From NCBI GenBank assembly GCA_036346275.1, contig CM070725.1, positions 38,192,104 to 38,256,103 on the forward strand: 64,000 nucleotides of DNA, written 5' to 3'. Position numbers and translations under genes: made by a program. This DNA comes from Otatea glauca. Its lineage: Eukaryota > Streptophyta > Magnoliopsida > Poales > Poaceae. How positions within the stretch are numbered: position 1 is the first letter of the stretch; every line of letters begins with the position of its first letter. Positions 8,808 through 19,900 of the stretch are shown here, piece by piece. The notes under the pieces are model-generated. The model saw nothing but the letters and a program-made list of their open reading frames with translations, was not told the origin of the DNA and did not search any database.

Positions 8808-11690
8808 TTATACGGCAGCGTGGAACTCGCCTTTTTTGTGTAAAACTTGACTGAGCAAGAAGGCACAAAGCTGGCCTCGAATTCGCTCCAGATCGGCCTC
8901 TTCCAACGCAGTTGTTACCCGATTGGACGTTTTCTTAGTGACAAGGAGTTCCATGTTGTGGCAAACATAAAATCCACAACGGTTATTTCCCTTTCCCTGC
9001 TGGTGGCACTGCAAATATAGATTGGTTAGTTCCAGAATCATTATTACATAGTTTACATAGGATTATTGTGTACAGCGGTTACCGGAAACTTAAAATCGTG
9101 ATTCACTTACCTCGCCCTTGCCGTAAGGCCCTCCATAATATTTGTACACTTTGAACGCGCTACGTGATTGCAATAGGTTAGCCTCACTATTCCAGAGAAA
9201 CATACACGCTTGAACAACCTACATGACCATGTTATCTTTGGAGGAAACGTGATTAATTACCTGGTGATTAATTTTGCGATAGGTTGTAAGTCATGGCTGC
9301 CACTCTGTAAAGAATCAAGGTAAATAACCCGATTCGTCGATGGATGAATTACAATGAGAACCCAGTGAAACCTACACAGGTATGTCGGCATGGTCAATTA
9401 ACAGAACATAGTTGCGAACATAGTGCAAATCAAACTAGCACTTACCCTGGGTTGTGGGGTAAAAGTATGAACTCTTTATCTTTTTGAGCCGCCAAGGCCT
9501 CTCCGACGTATTTTTTGACAAATCCGTAATCTTTGTCCATTGTTTGCTTGGAGACTATGTGTGGGTCCGTAAAACCCACCGTTGTTCGCTCTTCCTCGCT
9601 TCGGATCATGTATCTAAATATACGAAAGCATTGAGTCATATATATATATATGACTTTTATCGATATTATACGAATGTAGAATGTGAATGCACACACTTAC
9701 AACGCCCAAAGATCTCAAGAGCGCGCGTCGAGGGCATCGAGGTTGAAGACGCCAAAAGGTCATTGAAGTCGGTGTGAAGAATCCCCGATGACTCATTGAA
9801 TAGATGCTCATACTTGAAATCGACCGATATACTCGTTATGCGGTCTTGCATCGCTTTTTAGCTGTTGCATGCACCAATCTGTCTGACGCAAGCAATAGAA
9901 AGGTTCTTCATGCGCTCTCCTGTTACAAAAGGCTCTCCTAGCTGGTATACTCGGGCCAGGGGGGCAATTGGATAGTCCAATTTCTTCGTGATCTGCTTCG
10001 CTTTGCCCTTGACTTTTTTTCTGCCATAAGGAGTCTGCATAGGCGACGAGTGGGCACCATCCAACGAATGTCCTTTGATGCAGGGGCACGGAGCCGATTT
10101 GGTGCTCACGAGGTGCATCATCCGCTCAGCGTTGGGGAAGCTCGTGATGGAGGACGGGCGTCGAGGAGATGTCGCCTTGGGCCACTAGATAAAATCGTGA
10201 ATGGCGTCCCCAGTGTCACAATCTCGCTGCTTGGGGGCATCGGAAGTGGGACCGCCTTGAAATTATCGCTTACACCGCCCACACTAACCTTCGTGAATCC
10301 CTGTGCCACAAGTGTGCCGTGCACCAGCGCCCCTTCAATAAACGGATACGCGACCCCCGAAGCAACCGGAATAACAGTGGCACCATTGACAAGTCTCACT
10401 TGGAGAGTGCACCGCGTGGCCACCTACATAACGGTACACGCTTAGCTATCAAGTCCAACGACTATTTGTATGGAGCATTCAAGACATATATATATAAGTA
10501 CCTTGATGTCACAGACAGGAGATTTCCCATGTTCAGCTGTGGGAGTGATGGACGCACAGCTGCTCTTTTTGGTAGTAGGGCTGATTTGCCTACATACATC
10601 TGGGACTTGCGCAGGCTGATTATTGAGCCTTTCCTCGAGGCTTTTTATCTTATTGTTGAATTCTTCTCTTAGTCTTTCCTCAATCCTTTGTACCACTGCG
10701 TTCCTCTCGCTCTCGCTTTGGTTCTCTTCCCACTGCGGTATTTGTCTGAGTCGCCTGGAAATCCTGACTTCCAGGGAACAAAAACCCCAATGCCTCGCGT
10801 GCGACCAGGGTGTTCCTTGTTTCCCAAGGCTGTGGAGAGTACATCTTTCTCCCTATCTGGCAAAAAAGTGCCCTCGGAAGATTGTGTACTCAACGCTACC
10901 TGCAAGATCTCGAAAAGTTAATTCACTTACAAAATTACGGACTAATTACGTACAAAATTGGAAGTCCGATATCTTACTAGTCGTTGGCAGACTTCCTCGT
11001 CCGCGGGGTTTGTAAAGGAGACGATGCCGGAAGACGTTGCACTTGACCTTGCTCTCAGCCAGTCTTTGGCGCGTCGGTCAACGATACATGCAAATGGCAC
11101 ACAGGCCTCCTCGTCCTCCCTCTCCCATTGGTCCCTCTTCCCCGCGTACCCAGCGGTGCCAAGTCTGTGGGGTGGGTGCTCCTTACTGCGCAGGCCTTGT
11201 GGGCTTCACTTTGACGCACGACCATCCGTCGCCTTCGCCAACAAAATTTTGCCATATATCCTCGATGAATGAACCCGTACTTAGAGAAAGTAGTCCTGTC
11301 CTTATTGACATATTCCTTGACAAGGGTGCTCTTGAAATTCTTGCACGCCTTTCCTGCCACTAGCAGTGCATACCGTCGCACTAAGATCACAAAGTCTTCT
11401 GGGATATCGAACGAAGACATAATTTCTATCACCAAGTCGTTGCGGCTCTCATCAGTCAGTGACTTCCAGGATGGACATGTGATAGGGACCCGTTCCCGTG
11501 CGACTATCCTGCATAATATCCTAAATGCATTCACCGCCTTTCTTGGTTCGGTGGGGGCCCCATCCTTTCGATCAACTGCTGTGATGTTATATCGTTCTGT
11601 GGGCCTTTTATTTGCTCCTCTTGGACCTCGAGGAGTTTTTCTTTTGGTGACTCATCACATCCTTGAGACGCGAATGAGGGGACACCATCT
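8808..11690 (-). pseudogene. Inner CACTA second gene: Transposase_24-like region plus C48 (Ulp1-type) protease, broken
   Basis: The start near 11690 is approximate. The Transposase_24-like part reads RERVPITCPSWKSLTDE to ALLVAGKACKNFKSTLVKEYVNK (11500-11280). Next come a charged segment (RIEERLREEFNNKIKSLEERL, about 10690-10625) with coiled-coil character and a conserved module (LQVRLVNGATVIPVASG, 10400-10340). The C48 domain follows: DPHIVSKQTMDKDYGFVKKYV (about 9575-9510), FHWVLIVI with the catalytic-type His (about 9375-9345), YLDSL with the Asp (about 9325), and the Cys motif RCGFYVC (8980-8955). It ends in KGEFHAAV and a stop at 8808. His, Asp and Cys are all present, unlike in the outer copy. 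The domain is split over several frames by likely introns and by frameshifts. It aligns in order with 5110-8039 of the outer element. Confidence 0.8.
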
Positions 11691-11829
11691 TGCAATCTAG
11701 GTCGGTTGTCGTGGCACAACAGAAAGAAAAGTAAACAAACATGGAAGGCTACCAATTGATAGCTGCTTTTATTTAATGGGTATAAAGGTAGTTCAGAGAA
11801 GGTAAGTTGAGAGAAGCAATTCATGATAT

Positions 11830-12340
11830 TTTAGTTATAAGTTCTCATAAGTAATGTCTAACTTGGTCTCTGACACTAGTCTGGATCACACCATGCACAA
11901 TTGGCTTGAGTAATCTTGTTGTAGTTGCTAAATCGAATATGCCCAAAAATGAACAACGAGATCTTGTTGTAGTTGCTAAATCGAAGTGAATTTCTCTCAT
12001 AAATAAACACAACCACTTAATGGACAGTCATACACCTCACCAGGGATGGATTGAGGAATAGCAAAAGGGCCATTAATGCACACCAACGGAGAAAGCATGG
12101 TCAAGGTGTGCCACAAGCAATCGGTGGAGAGAATGACGTGTACACTGGCCATAGGAAATGAGGACAATGTGGTGACGAAATGTGGAGATCGTCAGCGGAG
12201 ATAAAGTGCACATTGGCACTTTGGCAGTGATAGGGAGGTGCATCGTGCATGTGGTTGGATCTAGATGTCATTGGCAGCGAGTTGTACAACACCAAAGGCT
12301 GGAACGACGATCAGACTGTTGGTTTTAGCTCAGATCAGCG
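11830..12340. other. Spacer between the two genes of the inner CACTA element
   Basis: No supported ORF. A 30-40 bp phrase (CATATCCTRATCTCTCGTGTAAAA) is directly duplicated at about 12368-12425, at the truncated 3' edge of the TNP2 pseudogene, suggesting a local duplication or deletion scar there. Confidence 0.4.
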
Positions 12341-12367
12341 AACACGTATGATGTTGGTTTGTGCTCT

Positions 12368-15119
12368 TCATATCCTAATCTCTCGTGTAAAATATGTGCT
12401 CTTCATATCCTGATCTCTCGTGTAAAATATGTACCCATTTAAGTTGTATCCTTTCCATGTTACAACTGTAAATGTTGGCCCTTTTGCCAACCATGTGAGC
12501 GTATCACCTGACGAGGTCCCAGTGATGGGTTGCTCCTTCAGCCATCTGTTAAACTGAAGGTTATGCTGTATCGTGATCCAAGACTCTTGTCGCGTCAGAT
12601 TCTCTTGCCGTAGCCAGTGCTTATGCTCATCGATGTACGGGGACACTACATCTATGTGTTGCAAAACCGTGAAATGAGCTTGAGCATAGGAAGCTGGATC
12701 AGGCGTGATTGCTTTCCTTCCGATGGTCCCGATGCCTGAGTCTCCCTCATGGCGAGATTGAGGCACACCTATTGGTTCGACTGAGCCATATAATCGACGC
12801 AGAACTCTCGACTTCTTCGGTTGCATAACCTTCGACAATGCTACCCTCCGTGAGATCGATTCCGTCGTAGGACTTGAGAATTCCACATACCTCTCGAATG
12901 GGTACATGCTACGTAGGAACACGGGCCCGCATATCTTTATCTCTATCACAAGGTGAACAACGAGATGGACCATGATATCGAAAACGACGGAGGGAAATAC
13001 ATCTCAAGATTACATAGAGTCATCACCACCTCACTGCGGTGCATCTAGTGCTTCGATCGATGACCTTCGAGCAATTGTGTTAAAGAAATAACACACCTCG
13101 TGATTGTCTCTCGGACCTTGACCGCAAAATACTTCTAATTGCCACGAGGAGCATTTGTGTCATCAAGACATGACAATCATGAGACTTCATGCCAACTAAT
13201 TTCAAATCTTGCATCAAACAAGTCTCTTGATGTTAGAGGAGTAACCGGACGGAACTTTCACACCATGCAAGCACCGCACGATTCAGCTTCTCTCGCCTTA
13301 GACAAAGTGTAACAAGCGTGTTCGCAGATGTTCGGCCTGTATCTGTCTCTTTCGGTGCTAACTCAGATCTTATGCCCATATTGACCAAGTTAAGGCGTGC
13401 ATTGATACTGTCCTTTGATTTGCCTTTAATATTCAATAAGAGACCAATCAAGCTATCACAGACATTCTTCTCCACGTGCATCACGTCGATGCAAAGGTCG
13501 AACTTCTAGGTGCTCCCAATAAGGTAGGTCCCAAAATATTGATCTCTTCTTCCACGTGCTCTTCTCACGGGACCTCGATTTACGCCCCTTTCCAAACGCA
13601 ACATCTAAGTTTTTAACCATATCATGGATATATATCCCACTTAAAGGTTTTGGAGCTAAACCGTCTTTGTTCGTTCCATCGAATTGTTTTTTCATTTTGC
13701 GATATGGGTGATTCCTCCGAAGGAACCTACGGTGATGCATGTAAACAGTTTTATGCTAGTGATTCACCACACACTCTCGGTATTGTCTAAGCAAAGAGTG
13801 CAGGCTTTGGTTCCTTTGTACTGCCTAATAGGTTACCAAGGGCGGGGTAATCATTTATGGTGCGTAACAAAAGGCGCAAAGTGAAGTTCTCTCGCTTGTA
13901 CGCATCCCATACATTGCACTCGAACCCATAGTGTTTTCAGATCTTCCACCAATGGTGCTAGGTACACATCAATATCGTTCCTAGGTTGTTTCGGTCCTTG
14001 GATAAGTACAGACAACAAAATGTACTTGCGCTTCATACACAACCAAGGAGGAAGGTTGTAGATAAAGAGATTCACGGGCCAAGTGCTATGCCGGCTACTC
14101 ATGTTACCGAAAGGATTCATTCCATCTGTACTCAATCCAAACCTTATATTCCTCGGATCCTCACCGAATTCTTGAAACCTCCTATCGATGTTTCTCCATT
14201 GGATGGAATCAGCAGGGTGCCTTAGCATTCCATCGTTCTTACGCTCCTTCGAGTGCCAACGCAACAGTTTTGCCTCATTTGGGTTCGCAATCAAACGCTT
14301 CAAACGAGGAATTATAGGCAGATACCATGCCACCTTAGCAGGAGGTCTTTTCATCACCTGGATGCCCTCACTTTCATCATTCGAATGACTCTTACGCTTG
14401 TACCGGGATGCGTTGCACACAGGACATATGTGCAAGTTCGCGTACTCTTGGCGGTACAGGATACAGTCGTTCGGACATGCATGTATTCTTTCTACATCCA
14501 TTCCCAAGGGACAAAGAACCTTCTTAGCTTTGTAGGTGGTTGTCGGCAACTCGTTTCCCTCGGGAAGCATGTCCGCCAATAAACGTAATAAAGACTGTGA
14601 AACTCTTATCTGACCAACCGCTGCTTGCTTTCAATTTCAGCAGCTCAAGCACGGATGACAACCTTGTGTATTTCGACTTGCGTACTGGGAACAAAGGTTT
14701 CTCCGAGTCCTCCATCAAGCCCCGAATTTATCATATTCTCTATCATCACGGTTCCCTTCTACATCACGCAAAGATCGATTCGATTAGCTTCCCGCAACCT
14801 ATCCTCATCGGAACCACAATCGATATGACCATCCGACATATCATTGACTTCGTCGACCATGTTAGTACCGCTTCTCAGTATCTCCCGCTCTTCACCGTGG
14901 TGGTCCAACATGTATACCCGCTTTGAAACCCCTCATAATCAAGTGTGCTTCGATCTGCGCAAAGTTTCAAGCATCTTCGATTCTCACACCAATGCACGGA
15001 CAAGACATAAACCGCCCCCTTATTAAACATATCCTCTTCTGCAGCTCTTCTAAAAGCGGAGACGCCATTAATGTACTCGCACTCACACGGTTCTTAGTGT
15101 ACATCCATCTTCGGTCCAT
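12368..15119 (-). pseudogene. TNP2-type CACTA transposase of the inner element, broken
   Basis: It starts with MDRRWMYTKNR at 15119 (transposon-associated domain). Transposase_21 is largely readable: IHACPNDCILYRQEYANL (about 14490), EAKLLRWHSKERK, STDGMNPFGNM (about 14110) with one of the conserved acidic residues, HSTWPVNL, LPPWLCMKRKYILLS, and GPKQPRNDIDVYLAPL (about 13990-13945). Next are VYMHHRRFLRRNHPYR (about 13740) and MHVEKNVCDSLIGLLLNIKGK (about 13480-13410). The DUF4218-like region has HLVIEIKICGPVF and MYPFERY (about 12950-12890), and the start of DUF4216 is at NGYIFYTRDQD (12400). The DUF4216 part is cut short at 12368. Frameshifts separate these pieces. The middle of the protein is better preserved than in the outer copy, which has lost it. 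Confidence 0.85.
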
Positions 15120-15455
15120 CTACGCCAAGCATACAAAGATTAATTAGTGTTAATGCAAGTAAAACCCATTACTACCCTTACATAGAAAGAACACATGAAT
15201 CTACAAGCTAAATCTAAAAAATCATCAAATTCTATCCTTACCAAGTAAGATCTTGAATATACTACAATTAGACACCGTTACTAACCTTAGATCACCAAAA
15301 TCAAATGGATCCTCAATCACCCTTCAAAATCAACGGTCTTCTTTTACCAAATCGCCTCATAGTCGCATAGCCGCAGCCAAATGAAAATAGATCCCGAAAC
15401 CCTAAAATGCACCAAGTGGCTCGGGCCTCTGTATTTTATATTGCTGATAGAAATC
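15120..15455. other. Leader region of the inner CACTA TNP2 gene
   Basis: AT-rich sequence between the transposase start and the right subterminal repeats, corresponding to the 5' untranslated region and promoter on the minus strand. No clear TATA box or ORF is seen. Confidence 0.45.
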
Positions 15456-15783
15456 TCAGACGGTTTTATAAAAAACCCGTCAATGATAAACATAAAACCG
15501 TCTGTGATATATCACAGGCGGTTTTATTACAAAACCGTCTGGGATAATACGTGATATTACAGACGGTTTTATAAAATAACCGTCTGTGATATCTTCACAG
15601 ACGGTTTTTAACTAAAACCGTCTGTGATATTGATGTATATCACTGACGGTTTTTGTAGAGTACCGTCTGTGATAATGTCACTGACGGTTTCAATATAAAA
15701 CCGTCAGTGATATTATTCGTTATAGACGGTTTTGAGGAACCGTCTGTAATGAGGCGTCTAATATAAGCCTTTCTGTAGTAGTG
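15456..15783. repeat. Right TIR and subterminal repeats of the inner CACTA element
   Basis: AGACGGTTTTAT and AAAACCGTCTGTGAT motifs alternate, about ten copies, with variants such as CTGACGGTTT. They end in the TIR TTTCTGTAGTAGTG at 15783 and the TSD AAT at 15784-15786. Confidence 0.88.
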
Positions 15784-15870
15784 AATGGATGCGTTGTATG
15801 TTCATATGTAATCGGAGCTCATTTATGAGATGTATGTCATAATAATGCTGGTGATGCTCTGTATTTTGTC

Positions 15871-15918
15871 TTTTTTTCAGAGGGCATGGCTAGCATTTCC
15901 TGAGGCTAGCCAATAAAA
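15871..15918 (+). terminator. Splice-acceptor-like tract, hairpin and AATAAA ending the outer CACTA gene
   Basis: A pyrimidine tract ending in CAG (15871-15880) precedes AGGGCATGG, then the stem GGCTAGC (15888-15894), a 10-nt loop, GCTAGCC (15905-15911) and immediately AATAAA (15912-15918 region). It belongs to the outer element's protease gene, whose stop codon is at 8037-8039 before the nested insertion. The arrangement mirrors 8566-8600. Confidence 0.65.
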
Positions 15919-15944
15919 CAAAATTAAAGAAAAAAATGGAAAAT

Positions 15945-16227
15945 CAACATCATAGATGGTTCTAAACTGGAACCGTCTGTAATAAGCTCTACATCCCAGA
16001 CGGTTCCAGTTTGGAACTGTCTATAATGTGCTCTACATCATAGACGGTTCCAAAAATGGAACAGACGGTTCCTGTTTGAAACCGTCTGAGATGTATTTTT
16101 TCACCGACAGTTGTAAAACCATCGGTGATGATGTATTGTCATCACTAACACTTTGATATAGATGGTTCGAAAAACCATCTGTGATGACTGTTCCGAACCA
16201 TCCGTGATAAGTGGTTCTGCAGTAGTG
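15945..16227. repeat. Right subterminal repeats and terminus of the outer CACTA element
   Basis: Copies of ATAGACGGTTCC / GGAACCGTCTG alternate, then degrade to ACCATCGGTGATG and ACCATCTGTGATG variants, ending in TTCTGCAGTAGTG at 16227. The copies are more diverged than those of the inner element, consistent with an older insertion. Confidence 0.8.
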
Positions 16228-16590
16228 AAACCCCTTTATGTTACAAGAACATGACATTTTTTAAGTATAGCAAAACTGCACTATATTATACATGAGCAAA
16301 ACCGTTTTTCATGTTTGTAGGACCGGTTTTCATGTTTTCGGTTCGTAATGTGGAATTCCTCTTGTGTAAAGTAGCTTCCCTTGAAATTGTCGTTGTTATG
16401 TTATTATGTTGACTGTTGAGCTCTAGTAGGACTACATGAGAAATTTGGATGCTTGTCATAATTGAATGGTATATCACATTGCTTTATAGCTTTGTAGTGA
16501 ATTGGGGGTTTATGACCTATTCCTCTTGCTCTTAAATGATATTTCCCCTGTTCAATTTGTGGCCTGCCAACATTTTGCCCATTTCGCAGA
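16228..16590. other. AT-rich spacer right of the outer CACTA element
   Basis: No ORF, terminal repeat or regulatory motif that I can support. It ends in a pyrimidine-rich stretch and TTTCGCAG, a possible splice acceptor for the ORF that follows. Confidence 0.4.
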
Positions 16591-16830
16591 TATCAGTTAA
16601 GATCAAAGGTTGAGATAGATAATGTAAGTGAGGAGTTCGTGTGTTGGCAAAGATTTGGACGCAATGTGGAACATACTGGGCCTTCTACTCAAGAACCTAA
16701 GGCTAAATCCATTGGATGGGGACAAGGTATTGACCATGCTGCTGAGTCAGCTGCACAACGGGAGTTTATGTGTAAATGCTTAGCATTTTGCATTCAAACA
16801 AATAGGAAACATAGATATATACTTGCATGA
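16591..16830 (+). CDS. Exon-like ORF, possible gene fragment, function unknown
   Basis: Immediately after an acceptor-like TTTCGCAG the frame RYQLRSKVEIDNVSEEF... stays open for about 79 codons to a TGA at 16828-16830. It contains a CWQRFGRN stretch and an Ala/Glu-rich part (GIDHAAESAAQREF). Composition is more balanced than in the flanks. I see no start or second exon. It could be the last exon of a decayed host gene beside the CACTA insertion, or a chance frame. No family is recognised. Confidence 0.3.
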   Translation, partial: YQLRSKVEIDNVSEEFVCWQRFGRNVEHTGPSTQEPKAKSIGWGQGIDHAAESAAQREFMCKCLAFCIQTNRKHRYILA

Positions 16831-17169
16831 TTTTTTGATATTTTTTCTAGCATTAGGAGACTATTTCACAGGGGGTTGAAAAGAGCCGAAACTTCAGTTT
16901 TGCTAGCCTCCAAAATACCGGACTTGAAATTTGGTTTTTGAATTTCCGTTGAAATTCCAAAAACTCACCAAAATTTCAGATTTCGATCACCCTCGAGATG
17001 TGGTCCATACACAAAATTTTGATTCTTGTGTTCAAATGCCACTTTGGGCTGTGCCGGGAAAAATTCCACTGTAATTTCCCGTGGATCAAGCTATCTCGGC
17101 TGATTCGGTCCATCCAAACTAGCCCTAAGGCAAGATAATAAAAAACAACTTTTCTCACCCTTTCTTTAC
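16831..17169. other. Spacer, possible degenerate MITE
   Basis: Contains AAATTTCxGTxGAAATT-type phrases in both orientations (about 16925-17090) and a CCATCCAAACTAGCCCTAAG end near 17110-17130. These features recall short grass MITEs, but I could not match both ends or find a duplication. Confidence 0.25.
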
Positions 17170-17184
17170 CCATTTCAATATCTT

Positions 17185-17363
17185 CTTTTTAAAAAAATTG
17201 ACTAGGAGCTCTGACATTCGGTATAGAAGGAGAACAACAGCCGAGCTATAGACGCACACGTGCTGCACCCGGCTCCGTGCGTACCTGAGCGAGTCCGAGG
17301 ACTCGAACCAGGACGAGCTACTTGCACACTCGCGCAGCAAGCCAACTGAGCAATAGGCATTCT
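17185..17363 (-). mobile_element. tRNA-derived SINE with 15-bp target-site duplication
   Basis: On the minus strand the 5' part carries RNA polymerase III promoter boxes: GCTCAGTTGGC (A box, about 17340-17350) and GGTTCGAGTCC (B box, about 17305-17315), about 30 bp apart. The body ends in a T-rich 3' tail next to 17185, as described for rice p-SINE-type elements. The perfect 15-bp duplication CCATTTCAATATCTT flanks it at 17170-17184 and 17364-17378. The length of 179 bp fits a SINE. It is not a functional tRNA gene, because no cloverleaf with acceptor stem closes around these boxes. Confidence 0.85.
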
Positions 17364-17569
17364 CCATTTCAATATCTTTAGTCGCTGTCAGCCTTAAAAC
17401 CAATTCAAGGCTACACCTTTGATTGATCTTTGACGCTTAATTGAAGTATTCATCACTTGGCCATGTACGGTGTTCGTTACAATCCAGTATGTTATTTACT
17501 AGGTAGTATAGTGCGCTACGTCACCGCGTAAATCCTAGTTCGTATTTTTTTTGCATAAAAGGTAGAAGG

Positions 17570-18240
17570 ATCTAACTGTAATTATGAATCTTCTAGATTT
17601 AAAGAATCGGTGCCCGTGTTGAATTTGTGGGACCACAGTTTTTTTGCAAAATAACCAGACCTCAAAGAATCGGCGTCCGTGTTGAATTTGCGGGACCATG
17701 TTTTTTTAAATAACTAGTGTTGAATTTGCGGGACCACGGTTTTTTCTTTTGCAAAATAACCGGAATGTAATTCTAAATCTTTCGGGTTTAAAGAACTGGC
17801 GCCAGTGTTGAATTTGCGGGACCACAATATTTTTTGCAAAAGAACCGGACCTCTAAATCTTTCGGGTTTAAAGAACCGGCGTCCATGTTGAATTTGCGGG
17901 ACCACGATTTTTTTTTGCAAAACAACTGGTGTTGAATTTGCGGGACAACGGTTTTTTTCGAAATAACCGGACTTCTAAATCTTCCGGGTTTAAAGAATTG
18001 GCGCCCGTGTTGAATTTGCGAGACCACGATTTTTTTTGCAAAATAACCGGATCTAAATGTAATTCTAAATATTCCGAGTTTAAAGAATCCGAGCCCATGT
18101 CGAATTCGCAGAACCACAAGGTCTTTTTTGGAAAATAACGGGGACCTAAACGTAATTTTAAATCTTCCAGGTCTAAAGAACTGACGCCCGTATCGAATTT
18201 ATGGAACTACAGGTCCTTTTTGCAAAATTACCGATGGAAA
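17570..18240. repeat. Minisatellite, units of roughly 85-120 bp
   Basis: The phrase TTGAATTTGCGGGACCACG, a T-run, TTGCAAAATAACCGGA and CTAAATCTTTCGGGTTTAAAG recur about seven times, with internal deletions. Units are variable in length and increasingly diverged to the right. Open frames here are repeat artefacts. Confidence 0.8.
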
Positions 18241-18338
18241 GACCTGTTCGCAATTTAAGAATTTTTGAAGGGCTTTTTCGCAAGTAAGCTGAGCTGGCAG
18301 CTCTCCCTACGCTGGAATCCTTCCACGCTTAATAGATA

Positions 18339-19066
18339 CTAGATAAGTGACCGCGGCGTGCCACGCCGCGACCGTCGCTCCTCACGCGAGCAAATCGAGA
18401 AAACGCGTTACTGCCGCTCCCTACACGAGCAAATCGAGGAAACACGCGAAATGGTTGAAAGGATACAAACGTAATTGCGTTTTTTTGCATTTATTCGGCG
18501 GAACGGTTGAAAGGATATAAATGTATCTGCGTTTTTTTTGCATTTATTCGGGGCCTTCTCACGAAGGATCTGCGATTTCGCTGAAATGAAAGGTCCTTTT
18601 CGCAGAAAATGGTAGAAACGATCTACGAGCAAATTGAGGAAACACGCGAAACGGTTGAAAAGATACAAATGTATCTGCGTTTTTTCCGCATTTATTCGAC
18701 GGAACGGTTGAAAGGATATAAATGTATTTGCATTTTTTTGCATTTATTCGGGACCCTCTCATGAAGGATCTGCGATTTCGCTGAAACGAAAGGTCCTTTT
18801 CGAAAAAAACGGTAAAAACGATCTAAATAGAACTATTTTTTCAGTATTTAGTTGGGTCCTATTTCTAAAAAAGAATCTAAACGTATTTTTTTTCGGTTCG
18901 ATGCCCTACTTTTCGTAAAAAAAATGAATAAAAGGATCTAAACATAATTTTTTTTTCTGAAAAAGACCTAAATGTAAAAAAAAATTCAGCTCGACTCAAG
19001 ACATCTCAAACCGGCCTGATGGCGGGATTCCTTCCATCTTTAGAAAAGGTAGTATATATTACTCGA
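18339..19066 (-). mobile_element. Candidate non-autonomous Helitron
   Basis: On the minus strand a 9-bp perfect hairpin (CGCGGCGTG, one C, CACGCCGCG; 18352-18370) is followed nine bases later by CTAG (18339-18342) and a T, the standard Helitron 3' end. A possible 5' TC end lies at 19065-19066, followed by AT-rich GTAATATATACTACC. The host base before it is C rather than the expected A, so the 5' end is uncertain. The interior has no Rep/helicase coding and consists largely of tandem repeats. Confidence 0.4.
18402..18830. repeat. Two long direct repeats (about 220 bp) with nested shorter repeats
   Basis: The block GAGCAAATCGAGGAAACACG ... GGTTGAAAGGATA ... TGCATTTATTCGG ... GAAGGATCTGCGATTTCGCTGAAA ... 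AAAGGTCCTTTTCG occurs at 18409-18610 and again at 18627-18810. Within each, a GGTTGAAAGGATA...TTATTCGG unit of about 65 bp is itself doubled. Confidence 0.75.
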
Positions 19067-19670
19067 GTGTAACACATCATCCAGCAAGTTTTCGACGAGA
19101 TCTTGCCAGAAAGTAGTAACTAGTAAGGCTGCTAATGCCGGCTTCTTGTTCGCCGCGCACGTACGTATGATATTTGTAAACTCACTCGTACGAGACACAA
19201 GCTGGTTTCACCACAAACAAGGACAAAGTGAGTTAGGCAATCGTCGAAAAAAAGAAGACGTCAGGAAAAAAAAAAGAAATCAGAACGATTAAACGTGTTG
19301 TTTTGACTGGACTAATCGACGCTCTATATGCTTGTACGGCCGGTTGCTTGCTGCGCTTGTGCAATTACCCAATGACAGGGTAGTCGGAACTACAGTTCAC
19401 CCAACCTCCGGTCCGACCAAGGTTTAAAATTCCGACAAAATTTTAAAAATTTCTATCAAAATTTCGACCGCTTCGAAATATTGTTCAAAAATGAAAATTG
19501 AAAACTTACGACCAGACAGCAGATATCCTTTTTAAGCACCTATATCGATCCGAAGAAAATAAGCCAAAATAAAGATATAATAAAACTAGCCTCGTGAGTA
19601 TCACCGCTGCCTAAAAGCGATTCGGGCAATTGGTAACTCGGCACGCACGCAACAGGACGGCAAAAGCCTC
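19067..19670. other. Spacer left of the copia element
   Basis: Mixed-composition sequence with A-runs around 19240-19280. No ORF, repeat or terminal motif that I can support. It ends in the left copy of the copia TSD (AATCC, 19671-19675). Confidence 0.4.
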
Positions 19671-19675
19671 AATCC

Positions 19676-19900
19676 TGTTAAGGAACCTCGCTATCGAATA
19701 GTCCGGGGTTCCCGAACAGATCTGAAGTGGAGAACAGAAAGAGAGAGAGACACGTGTTTAGGAGAGCGAAAGCGGAAATTCTTTATTGCTAATGAATTCT
19801 GTGTACATGGGGGGACCCCCCTCCTCCTTTTATAGCGCTCTCTAGGGTTTCGGCATTAGGGACCACATGGGCCTTCGGTGGGCTTTAGGGTTTCTCAACA
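19676..19900 (-). repeat. 3' LTR of the copia element
   Basis: 225 bp, TGTT...AACA ends. It differs from the 5' LTR by a few indels (for example AACAGAAAG against AACGAAG, and GCGGAAATT against GCGAAATT) and almost no substitutions, so the insertion is young. Confidence 0.93.

Larger units (their letters stand above)
8204..15783 (-). mobile_element. Inner CACTA (En/Spm) element, complete ends, 7.58 kb
   Basis: The left terminus begins CACTACTACAGAAAAGC and the right terminus ends TTTCTGTAGTAGTG, inverted copies of one TIR. A 3-bp duplication AAT flanks it (8201-8203 and 15784-15786), the size expected for CACTA transposition. Dense subterminal repeats (ATCACAGACGGTT and its complement) lie inside both ends. 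Two genes run on the minus strand: TNP2 (15119 to about 12368) and Transposase_24-like/C48 protease (about 11690 to 8808). Both have frameshifts, so the element looks non-autonomous, although its ends are intact enough to be mobilised in trans. It lies just after the protease stop codon of a related element. Confidence 0.92.
700..16227 (+). mobile_element. Outer CACTA (En/Spm) element, decayed, carrying a nested CACTA element
   Basis: Reading on the plus strand, this holds a TNP2-type transposase pseudogene (1697-3615), then a Transposase_24-like/C48 protease pseudogene (5110-8039), then a polyadenylation module and a block of subterminal repeats. The right end at 16227 finishes as TTCTGCAGTAGTG, the inverted form of a CACTA terminus. 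The element is interrupted by a complete second CACTA element at 8204-15783. I could not find a matching CACTACTGCAG start on the left. Subterminal-type motifs (AGACGGTTT, AAACCGTCTGTG) first appear at about 705-873, so 700 is an estimate and the left terminus is lost or strongly diverged. Confidence 0.75.

Noticed and set aside
17260..17355. tRNA gene
   Set aside because: A and B boxes are present but no acceptor stem closes; length, tail and 15-bp duplication show a SINE.
17714..18138. Frames of 68-109 codons in both directions
   Set aside because: They follow the minisatellite unit and repeat its translation.
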